Below, piece after piece: positions 1 through 7,273 of a DNA stretch of 64,000 nt. Source of the stretch: Marivita sp051859345 (GTDB taxonomy: Bacteria > Pseudomonadota > Alphaproteobacteria > Rhodobacterales > Rhodobacteraceae); NCBI RefSeq assembly GCF_051859345.1, contig NZ_JBHYFV010000016.1:19337-83336 (forward strand). Direction: 5' to 3'. The stretch's first letter is position 1. The number at the start of each line of letters is the position of its first letter. The position numbers and the translations under genes were made by a program. The notes under the pieces are model-generated. The model had not been told where the DNA came from. It was given only the letters and a program-made list of their open reading frames with translations, and did no database searches.

Positions 1-1460
1 CGTATCTGAACAACCGACGCCTGGCCTGCCCGCGCGGCAAGGTGATCGGGGGGTCGTCCTCGATCAACGGCATGATTTATGTGCGCGGCCACGCCAAGGA
101 TTTTGACCATTGGCGCGATCAGGGCGCTGCGGGCTGGGGATATGCGGATGTCTTGCCCTATTTCCAGAGGCTTGAGAACTGGCATTCAGGTGGTCACGGG
201 GGTGATCCTGACTGGCGTGGCACGGACGGACCGCTGCATGTCACACGCGGTGCGCGGGACAATCCCCTGACGCGGGCTTTCGTCGATGCGGGCGCGCAGG
301 CGGGCTATGGCGTCACCGGGGATTACAACGGCCATCGCCAAGAAGGGGTTGGTCCGTTCGACATGACGGTCTGGCAGGGTGAACGCTGGTCGGCGGCCAA
401 AGCCTATCTGCGGCCGGCGCTCAAACGCGAAAACTGCAACCTTGTCAGAGGCTTGGCGCGGCGGGTTGTGATCGAGGACGGGCAGGCCAAGGGTGTCGAG
501 ATCGAACAAGGCGGGCAGATCAAGGTGATCGGCGCCAATGTTGAAGTGATCCTTGCAGCGTCGGCCATCAACTCTCCGAAATTGCTGATGCTTTCAGGGA
601 TCGGACCGGGACAGCATCTTAGGGAACACGGCATTGACGTGGTCGCGGATCGCCCCGGTGTGGGGCAGAATTTGCAGGACCACCTTGAGGTCTATGTGCA
701 GGCGGCGGCAAGCCAGCCGGTGAGCCTGTTCAAGTATTGGAACTTGCTTGGAAAGGCCTATGTCGGGGCGCGATGGTTGCTTGCCAAAACTGGACCCGGT
801 GCCTCTAACCAGTTTGAAAGTGCTGGATTTATTCGCTCTCGCGCCGGGATTGACTATCCTGATCTTCAGATCCATTTCCTGCCCATCGCGGTGCGATACG
901 ACGGGCAGACAGCGGCCGAGGGGCATGGGTTCCAGGCGCATGTGGGGCCGATGCGGTCGCCGTCGCGGGGGGAGATCACGTTGCGGTCAGGTGATCCTAA
1001 AGACGACCCCAGGATTTTCTTTAACTACATGAGTCATAAGGAAGATTGGGCCGATTTCCGCCAAGGTATACGTTTGGTGCGCAACATCTTCGAGCAGGAC
1101 GCGTTCAAGCCCTATTACAAGCACGAGATCCAACCCGGAGATTCGGCGCAAAGTGATGAAAGCATTGATGATTTCATCCGCGACCATGCCGAAAGCGCCT
1201 ATCATCCCTGTGGCACTTGCAAGATGGGATCGCGCGACGACCCGATGGCGGTTGTGGACCCGGAAACGCGGGTGATTGGTGTGGAAAATCTGAGGGTTGC
1301 GGACAGTTCGATCTTTCCGCGCATCACCAATGGGAACCTGAATGCGCCCTCTATTCTGGTGGGGGAAAAGGCGTCGGACCACATTCTGGAGAAGACAGCC
1401 TTGCCACTGGACAATCGCGAACCTTGGGTTCATCCGAATTGGGCGGTGCAACAGCGGTAA
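1..1460 (+). CDS. GMC family oxidoreductase (choline-dehydrogenase-like), 5' end outside window
   Basis: FAD-dependent glucose-methanol-choline oxidoreductase. The frame is open from base 3 (YLNNRRLACPRGKVIGGSSS), so the gene starts upstream of the window and the N-terminal dinucleotide-binding GxGxxG segment is missing; roughly 75 residues are absent compared with the usual 530-550. Visible family marks are GGSSSINGMIYVRG near the left edge, the mid-protein GMC signature region GPGQHLREHGIDVV, and the C-terminal HPCGTCKMG and NAPSILVGEKASD blocks that hold the active site and flavin. The substrate is probably an alcohol or choline, but this cannot be read from the fragment. The gene ends with TAA and is followed by 165 bp without a gene before the pqi operon, so it is probably the last gene of its own unit. 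Confidence 0.93.
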   Translation, partial: YLNNRRLACPRGKVIGGSSSINGMIYVRGHAKDFDHWRDQGAAGWGYADVLPYFQRLENWHSGGHGGDPDWRGTDGPLHVTRGARDNPLTRAFVDAGAQAGYGVTGDYNGHRQEGVGPFDMTVWQGERWSAAKAYLRPALKRENCNLVRGLARRVVIEDGQAKGVEIEQGGQIKVIGANVEVILAASAINSPKLLMLSGIGPGQHLREHGIDVVADRPGVGQNLQDHLEVYVQAAASQPVSLFKYWNLLGKAYVGARWLLAKTGPGASNQFESAGFIRSRAGIDYPDLQIHFLPIAVRYDGQTAAEGHGFQAHVGPMRSPSRGEITLRSGDPKDDPRIFFNYMSHKEDWADFRQGIRLVRNIFEQDAFKPYYKHEIQPGDSAQSDESIDDFIRDHAESAYHPCGTCKMGSRDDPMAVVDPETRVIGVENLRVADSSIFPRITNGNLNAPSILVGEKASDHILEKTALPLDNREPWVHPNWAVQQR

Positions 1461-1571
1461 TCCGTACGCTTGGTACGCCAGAACCGTACAAGGTTTTTGC
1501 ACGGTTTCCACTTTGCGCGGCCGGGCACCCTTATGAGCGTTCAAACAGTTGAAACAAAAAGCCCAAGCTAC

Positions 1572-1598
1572 AGGTTACCTGCGAACTGCCTGTAACCT
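1572..1598. promoter_or_regulatory. inverted repeat upstream of the pqi operon
   Basis: Arms AGGTTAC (1572-1578) and GTAACCT (1592-1598) are perfect complements separated by 13 bases, 27 bp before the first pqiA start. The left arm also forms part of a shorter palindrome, CAGGTTACCTG. It could be an operator or a weak hairpin; there is no T-run after it, so a terminator is less likely. No binding protein is assigned. Confidence 0.35.
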
Positions 1599-1625
1599 CA
1601 CCGACAGATCGCGTAACACTCTCCT

Positions 1626-2249
1626 ATGACCGAGTCGCTCTCCGACATGATTGCCTGCCCCAAGTGCGACGCGCTTCATCGTGTGCCGCAAATCGAGACG
1701 GGCGCGCAGGCGAAATGTGTGCGCTGCGGGACAGTGCTGATGGCGCCGCGGGAAAGAGCCATGACGCGGATCGTGATGTTGTCGGTGACGGCGTTGATCC
1801 TGATGGTGGCGGCGGTGTTCTTTCCGTTTCTCGAACTGAGCACGCATGGGCTTGGGCGCAAAAGCTCGGTCTTTGATGCGATTCTGGCGTTTTCGGACGG
1901 GTTGATGTTGCCGCTGTCTTTTGCCGTGGCGGCGTTGATCGTGGTGTTGCCGGTCACGCGGTTCATTGCGCTGATCTATGTGTTTGCACCGATGGCGCTG
2001 GGCTGGGCGCCGGCGCGGCAGGCGAAGGCCGCGTTCAAACTGGCCGAAGCGATCCGGCCCTGGGCGATGGCAGAGGTGTTCATCATTGGCGTGGCGGTGG
2101 CGCTGGTCAAGGTGGCTGGGCTGGCGCAGGTGACGTTGGGACCGGCATTCTGGGCGTTCGTGGGATTGGTTATCATCACGGTTCTAAAAGATAATTTCAT
2201 GTGTCGGGTAACGGTATGGCAAACGCTGAACGCGCGCAGCCCGTCCTGA
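1626..2249 (+). CDS. PqiA-family membrane protein, N-terminal half (paraquat-inducible protein A domain)
   Basis: Integral inner-membrane protein of 207 residues. It opens with a zinc-ribbon-like motif (Cys11, Cys14, Cys31, Cys34), followed by about four hydrophobic helices (near 46-72, 97-125, 148-167 and 175-188), the PqiA-domain plan. E. coli PqiA contains two such domains in a single chain of about 400 residues; here the two halves are separate genes, this one and the overlapping next one. PqiA proteins work with the MCE protein PqiB and lipoprotein PqiC in moving lipids between the membranes; all partners follow directly. First gene of an apparent four-gene operon. Confidence 0.88.
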   Translation: MTESLSDMIACPKCDALHRVPQIETGAQAKCVRCGTVLMAPRERAMTRIVMLSVTALILMVAAVFFPFLELSTHGLGRKSSVFDAILAFSDGLMLPLSFAVAALIVVLPVTRFIALIYVFAPMALGWAPARQAKAAFKLAEAIRPWAMAEVFIIGVAVALVKVAGLAQVTLGPAFWAFVGLVIITVLKDNFMCRVTVWQTLNARSPS

Positions 2250-2848
2250 CCGCGCGCGCCGCTGGTCTGGTGGGATGTGCCGAATGCGGGCATGTCTTTG
2301 CGCGGGGCACAGAGACTTGCTCTGTCTGTGGGACCCATCTTGTCAGCCGGGACATGGCCAGCCTGCAGCGGGTGTGGGCGTGGCTGTTCGCCGGAATGGT
2401 GATCTACATCCCCGCCAACGTGTACCCGATGCTGCGTACCTCGACCCTTGGTCACACGCAGGAAAGCACCATTGTCGGGGGTGTGTTCGACCTGATCGAC
2501 CATGGCTCTATCGGTGTTGCGCTGATCGTTTTTGTCGCCTCGGTGATCATCCCGGTCAGCAAGTTTATCGCGATTGCTTACCTCGCCTTGCGAGTGAAAC
2601 GTGGAAAGCCGGGCACATCGACCCATTTCCATCTTTATGAGTTTGTCGAATTCATCGGACGCTGGTCAATGATCGACGTGTTTGTCGTGGCAATTCTGTC
2701 GGCGTTGGTACAATTGAATTTTGTGGCGACTATCAATCCCGGGATTGCGGCTGTCAGCTTTGCGCTGTCGGTTGCATTCACCATGGTTTCCGCCAATAGC
2801 TTCGACCCCAGGCTGATCTGGGATGCCCCTGGAGGAAAACCGGTTTGA
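2216..2848 (+). CDS. PqiA-family membrane protein, second half
   Basis: Second PqiA-domain protein, 210 residues from the ATG at 2216. A GTG at 2201 in the same frame would add five residues, but GGGTAACGGT sits at suitable spacing for 2216. It has its own zinc-ribbon-like cysteines (Cys21, Cys24, Cys35, Cys38) and several membrane helices, including WLFAGMVIYIPANVYPM and the segment around GVALIVFVASVIIPVSK. The start lies inside the previous gene and the stop overlaps the next start, so translation of the three is probably coupled. Together with the upstream gene it rebuilds the two-domain PqiA architecture. Confidence 0.88.
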   Translation: MANAERAQPVLTARAAGLVGCAECGHVFARGTETCSVCGTHLVSRDMASLQRVWAWLFAGMVIYIPANVYPMLRTSTLGHTQESTIVGGVFDLIDHGSIGVALIVFVASVIIPVSKFIAIAYLALRVKRGKPGTSTHFHLYEFVEFIGRWSMIDVFVVAILSALVQLNFVATINPGIAAVSFALSVAFTMVSANSFDPRLIWDAPGGKPV

Positions 2849-5622
2849 GCGATCCTACCCCTGCTGACATGAACGTTGACCCGCCGAAAAAGTCGTTTCT
2901 GCGGAACCTGTCCTTTGTCTGGCTGGTGCCGCTGCTGGCGTTGGGCGTGTCGCTTGGCATTGCGTGGCAAAGTTTTGCGGATCGTGGCGAACTGATCGAA
3001 GTGGCGTTCGAGAATGCATCGGGGGTCACCGCAGGGGAAACCACATTGCGGTATCGCGAGGTGGTGGTGGGCACCGTGGAAGACGTGCGCTTTTCCAGCG
3101 ATCTGGACAGGGTGCTGGTGTATGTGCGGATCGACAACGATGTCGCACCATTCATCGACGACGAGGCGGCGTTCTGGGTTGTGCGGCCCGAAGTGTCGGC
3201 GCGCGGGATCAGCGGTCTGTCGACCGTGTTGTCGGGCGTCTATATCGAAGGGGCGTGGGACAACGTGCCGGGTGCTGTGATGCAGCAGTTTACCGGGTTG
3301 GACACACCTCCGTTGAACCAACCGGGGCGGCCGGGGCGGCGCATCACGCTGGCCACGGATGACGGAACGACCATTTCGAACGGATCGCCGGTGCTGTATC
3401 GTGGCGTCGAAGTGGGACGGCTTGAGACACCGCGCCTGTCTTCGGATGGGCGGACGGTTCTGGTGGACGCGTTCATCGACGCGCCGCATGACGCGCGGCT
3501 GACGCAGGCGACGCGGTTCTGGGACACGTCCGGATTCGAGCTGTCTTTTGGCACGTCGGGATTTTCGGTGGATTTCGACTCGCTTGCTTCGCTTGTCACC
3601 GGCGGTATCGAGTTCGACGATGTCTACGAGGACGGTGAACCGTTGCCGTCGAGCTATGTCTTCACGCTGTACGAGGCCGAGGAAGACGCCCGCCGCAATA
3701 CGCTTGTGCGGGGACCATCGCAGGGGGTGCCGTTTGCAATCCAGTTTGCCGAGTCGGTGAACGGTCTGGAGGCCGGCGACGATGTGACCTATCAGGGCCT
3801 CGAAGTCGGTGTCGTGACCGAGTTGCGGTCTCGGGTGATCGAAACGCAGTTTGGGCCAGAGTTGTCCTTGTCGGTGAACGTGTCGATTGATCCACAGCGC
3901 ATGGGGCTGCCAGCGGGGGCCACGCTCGAGGAAACGGTCGATTTCTTCAGCTTCGCGGTCGAGACCGGGATGCGCGCGCGGCTGGCGACGGAAAGTTTGC
4001 TCAGCAGCGATTTACGGATCGAACTGGTGGTTCTGGACGATGTGCCAACCGCCAGCCTGATCGAGACTGACGGCGAGGCGCCGCGCTTGCCGAGCATCGA
4101 ATCCAATCTGTCGGATTTCACGGCCACTGCCGAAGGTGTGCTGGAACGGATCAACGCGCTGCCCATCGAAGAGGTGATGCAGCAGGCGATCAACCTGATG
4201 GAATCGTTCGAGGCGCTGGCACGCAACGAGGATCTCCAGCGGGTTCCGGGGTCTGCCGTGGCGCTGATCGACGACACCCGCGCACTGGTTGGCAGCGAGG
4301 CAATCCAGGCGATTCCGGCGCAGCTTCAGACGGCGGTGAATGATCTGACAGCGCTTGTGGCCGAGGTGCGTGAAGGCGGCGCTGTCGAGGCCCTGAACAG
4401 CGCGATGGCCAGCCTTGACGAGGCGATGGTCGGGATCAACGAAGCGTCGAAATCCGCGCCCGCCTTGACGCAGAATCTGACCCGCCTGACCGAGGAAGAC
4501 ATTCCGGCGGTGCTGGCCGAATTGCAGGGTGTGGCGCAGACGACGCAGGAATTGCAGCTTGATGAGCTGGTCGCGAGCGCGACGCAGACGCTCAATACGA
4601 TCGACGCGTTGATCGCGCAGGAGGCTGTGCAAGGGATTCCAACGGCGGTGACAGCGGCGATTGCCGATGTCCGGCAGGTTGTGGCGGATGTGCAGGCCGA
4701 AGGCGCGGTTCAGGCGCTGGGCAGTTCGCTGCGCAGTCTTGACGAGGCGATGGTCGGGATCAACGAAGCGTCCAAATCCGCGCCTGCCTTGACCCAGAAT
4801 CTGACCCGCCTGACCGAGGAAGACATTCCGGCGGTGCTGGCCGAATTGCAGGGTGTGGCGCAGACCGCGCAGGAACTGCAGCTTGATGAACTGGTCGCGA
4901 GCGCGTCGCAGACGCTCGATTCGATTGACACGTTGATTGCGCAGGAGGCGGTACAGGGTATCCCTGCGGCGGTGACGGCGGCGATTGCCGATGTCCGGCA
5001 GGTTGTGGCGGATGTGCAGGCTGAAGGCGCGGTTCAGGCGCTGGGCAGTTCGCTGCGCAATCTGGATCGGACAATGGCGGACATCAGCGTTGCGTCGCAG
5101 GATGCGCCCGCCGTGACCGCCAATCTGCGCCAGATCACCGAAACCGACATTCCCGAATTGCTGGCCGAGTTGGACGCTGTGGCGACCACGGCGAACGAGC
5201 TTGAGTTGCAGGCGCTGGTGGACAGCGCGACCGGGACGCTCAACCGGGTCGATGCACTGGTTGGCAGTGACGACACGATGGAATTGCCGGGCACGATCAA
5301 CGATGCGCTGACCGAAATGCGGCTGGCCTTGGCCGAATTGCGCGAAGGCGGTGTGGTCGAGAACCTGAACGCCACATTGCAATCGGCGTCGGATGCCGCC
5401 GGATCGGTGGCAGAGTCGGTGGAAGATCTGCCGCAGTTGACCGCCCGTCTGGAACGGCTGGTGGCCGAAACCGAAACGGTTGTTCAATCTTATGGCGATC
5501 GGTCGGATTTCAACACGCAGACGCTTGGGGCGTTGCGCGAGGTACAGAATGCAGCCCGTGCAATTTCGGATCTGGCGCGCGAGATCGAACGAAGCCCGAA
5601 TTCGCTGATTTTCGGGCGCTAA
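2845..5622 (+). CDS. pqiB: PqiB-like MCE (MlaD-domain) protein with long repeat tail
   Basis: Membrane-anchored periplasmic MCE protein, 925 residues, predicted to form a channel for lipids between inner and outer membrane. TTG at 2845 is taken as the start because GGAGG lies nine bases before it and it overlaps the previous stop; ATG at 2869 is the alternative. One N-terminal transmembrane helix (about 18-40) is followed by three MCE domains, near residues 48-135, 164-260 and 295-375, each with the family's YRGVEVG-like turn. From about residue 485 the tail is built of four 108-residue units, alanine/leucine/glutamate-rich and probably helical. E. coli PqiB is about 550 residues, so this tail is much longer. 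The lipoprotein partner gene is 17 bp downstream. Confidence 0.92.
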   Translation: MSDPTPADMNVDPPKKSFLRNLSFVWLVPLLALGVSLGIAWQSFADRGELIEVAFENASGVTAGETTLRYREVVVGTVEDVRFSSDLDRVLVYVRIDNDVAPFIDDEAAFWVVRPEVSARGISGLSTVLSGVYIEGAWDNVPGAVMQQFTGLDTPPLNQPGRPGRRITLATDDGTTISNGSPVLYRGVEVGRLETPRLSSDGRTVLVDAFIDAPHDARLTQATRFWDTSGFELSFGTSGFSVDFDSLASLVTGGIEFDDVYEDGEPLPSSYVFTLYEAEEDARRNTLVRGPSQGVPFAIQFAESVNGLEAGDDVTYQGLEVGVVTELRSRVIETQFGPELSLSVNVSIDPQRMGLPAGATLEETVDFFSFAVETGMRARLATESLLSSDLRIELVVLDDVPTASLIETDGEAPRLPSIESNLSDFTATAEGVLERINALPIEEVMQQAINLMESFEALARNEDLQRVPGSAVALIDDTRALVGSEAIQAIPAQLQTAVNDLTALVAEVREGGAVEALNSAMASLDEAMVGINEASKSAPALTQNLTRLTEEDIPAVLAELQGVAQTTQELQLDELVASATQTLNTIDALIAQEAVQGIPTAVTAAIADVRQVVADVQAEGAVQALGSSLRSLDEAMVGINEASKSAPALTQNLTRLTEEDIPAVLAELQGVAQTAQELQLDELVASASQTLDSIDTLIAQEAVQGIPAAVTAAIADVRQVVADVQAEGAVQALGSSLRNLDRTMADISVASQDAPAVTANLRQITETDIPELLAELDAVATTANELELQALVDSATGTLNRVDALVGSDDTMELPGTINDALTEMRLALAELREGGVVENLNATLQSASDAAGSVAESVEDLPQLTARLERLVAETETVVQSYGDRSDFNTQTLGALREVQNAARAISDLAREIERSPNSLIFGR
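4297..5592 (+). repeat. four tandem 324-bp units inside pqiB
   Basis: Equivalent positions recur at 4297, 4621, 4945 and 5269, an exact 324-nt (108-codon) period. Units 1 and 2 share a near-identical DNA block (4417-4560 versus 4741-4884, encoding EAMVGINEASKSAPALTQN and the residues after it), and units 2 and 3 are near identical around 4621-4735 versus 4945-5059. Unit 4 has diverged. The pattern points to recent in-frame duplication or gene conversion. This is a protein-coding repeat, not a CRISPR array. Confidence 0.9.
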
Positions 5623-5638
5623 TAAAGGGACGAGTGGT

Positions 5639-6211
5639 ATGACGGAATTGAACTGGCGCAGCCTGACTTTGGTGATGGCATTGCCTTTGGCCGCGTGCAG
5701 CACGGGCGATACTGCCCGGTATCTGATCGACGCCCCCGCCGCCTCGGGCGCGGAAACGCGGGTGTCGGTGCGCAGCGTCGAATTGCGCGATGTGTCCTTG
5801 CCCAGCCATGCGTCCGGAACTTCGATCCTTGTGCGCGAAGCCGATGGCGCGTTGCGCCCGTTGGGGGATGCGGAATGGGCGGATGATCCGGAACGCGCGG
5901 TCACAGGATCGCTGGCGCAATTGCTGGACGAGCGCAGCACCGCAACCGTTTCGGCAGAGCCCTGGCCGCTGTTGGACGGACCGTCTGCGCGGCTGGATGT
6001 GCGGATCGACAAGATGCTGGCCAATGCGTCAGGTGTGTTTGAAATCACCGGTCAGGCGGCAGTGAGCGCCGTCGATGGCAGCCCGCGCGAACGGGTCGAG
6101 CGGTTTGCAATTGCGGTGCCGATCACCGAGACCTCGGCCTCTGCCGTGACCGAAGCGCAGGGTCGGGCGCTGGTCGCGCTCTCGGATGAATTGATCCGGC
6201 TCTTGCGCTAG
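5639..6211 (+). CDS. pqiC: PqiC-like membrane-integrity lipoprotein (ABC-transport auxiliary component family)
   Basis: Outer-membrane-type lipoprotein of 190 residues. The signal peptide ends in the lipobox LPLAAC with Cys20 as the lipidation site. The rest is the globular PqiC/DUF330-type fold, with a typical early segment YLIDAPAASGAETRVSVRSV and the end LSDELIRLLR. PqiC docks PqiB at the outer membrane. GGGACGAG precedes the ATG. Last gene of the pqi operon; the selU ATG follows 7 bp later, so selU may be co-transcribed. Confidence 0.85.
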   Translation: MTELNWRSLTLVMALPLAACSTGDTARYLIDAPAASGAETRVSVRSVELRDVSLPSHASGTSILVREADGALRPLGDAEWADDPERAVTGSLAQLLDERSTATVSAEPWPLLDGPSARLDVRIDKMLANASGVFEITGQAAVSAVDGSPRERVERFAIAVPITETSASAVTEAQGRALVALSDELIRLLR

Positions 6212-6217
6212 GCTTTC

Positions 6218-7273
6218 ATGACACTGATCCCAAATGCGCTGAGCGAGCTTCTCGATCATTCGTTCGACACGGTGATCGACGTGCGCAGCCCTGCGGAATA
6301 CGCCGAAGATCACGTCCCCGGAGCCATCAACCTGCCCGTTCTCGACAACGAGGAACGCGCGCGGGTCGGCACGCTTTACAAACAGGTGAGCCCGTTTGAT
6401 GCGCGCAAGATTGGGGCGGCTTTGGTGTTCCGCAACGCCGCCAACCATATCGAAACAGCACTGTCGCATCATGACGGGGCGTGGAAACCCCTTGTCTATT
6501 GCTGGCGTGGCGGGCAGCGGTCGGGATCGTTCGCGTGGCTGTTGTCGGAAATCGGCTGGCGATCGGATGTGATCAAGGGCGGGTACAAGACCTATCGGCG
6601 GCTCGTGGTGGACATGATCCACCGGCAGGCCTTGCCGCATCGGTTCGTGCAATTGGGCGGCTATACCGGCACGGCCAAGACGGAATTGCTGCCGTTGCTG
6701 GCAGCGCGCGGCGTTCAGGTGATTGATCTTGAGGGGCTGGCCAACCATCGTGGCTCGCTTTTGGGGGACATGGGGGAGCAGCCGTCGCAAAAGGCGTTCG
6801 AGGGTGCATTGGCCGGTCTGCTCTGCCGTCTGGACCCGTCGCGCCCCGTGGTGGTCGAGGCCGAAAGCAGCAAGATCGGCAACCTGTTGATCCCGCCCAG
6901 CCTTTGGGAGGGGATGAAGCAGGCTCCTTGGGTCGAAGTCTCGGCCCCGATCGCGGCGCGCACCGACTATCTTGTTCACGCCTATGATGACATTCTGTCC
7001 GACACGGATGCGTTGCAGACCAAACTTGCGCCGCTTCGCACACATCGGGGTGAAGCGCTGGTGTCACGGTGGCTTGGGCTAAGCGCGGCAGGGGACAAGC
7101 GGGCGCTGACGCAATCGCTGATGGAGGATCACTACGATCTGGCCTATGCCAAGTCGATGAAGGCGATGTCGCCCAACGTGATGGCGCGGATCGAAACGGA
7201 CGGGTTGTCGCCTGCGCATCTTGACGATGTCGCGGGCCAGATCGCGGCGGTGCTTCAGGTGATGGAAACCTGA
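6218..7273 (+). CDS. selU: tRNA 2-selenouridine synthase (tRNA 2-thiouridine to 2-selenouridine)
   Basis: Replaces the sulfur of 2-thiouridine at the wobble base of tRNAs for Lys, Glu and Gln with selenium from selenophosphate, through a geranylated intermediate. The 351-residue length fits the family. The N-terminal rhodanese domain contains the catalytic loop YCWRGGQRS (Cys95), and the second domain has the P-loop-like motif GGYTGTAKTELL near residue 147. It converges with selD on the other strand, with a 19-bp overlap of the coding ends; SelD makes the selenophosphate it needs. Also called MnmH or YbbB. Confidence 0.95.
   Translation: MTLIPNALSELLDHSFDTVIDVRSPAEYAEDHVPGAINLPVLDNEERARVGTLYKQVSPFDARKIGAALVFRNAANHIETALSHHDGAWKPLVYCWRGGQRSGSFAWLLSEIGWRSDVIKGGYKTYRRLVVDMIHRQALPHRFVQLGGYTGTAKTELLPLLAARGVQVIDLEGLANHRGSLLGDMGEQPSQKAFEGALAGLLCRLDPSRPVVVEAESSKIGNLLIPPSLWEGMKQAPWVEVSAPIAARTDYLVHAYDDILSDTDALQTKLAPLRTHRGEALVSRWLGLSAAGDKRALTQSLMEDHYDLAYAKSMKAMSPNVMARIETDGLSPAHLDDVAGQIAAVLQVMET

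Noticed and set aside
4297..5592. CRISPR-like periodic repeat
   Set aside because: The period is 324 nt, in frame, and lies fully inside pqiB; there are no short repeats with variable spacers. No CRISPR array was seen anywhere in the window.
4012..6048. 678-codon open frame on the minus strand opposite pqiB/pqiC
   Set aside because: Shadow of high-GC, repetitive coding DNA. Histidine/arginine/glutamine-rich with no recognisable domain, and the plus strand has clear MCE and PqiC domains.
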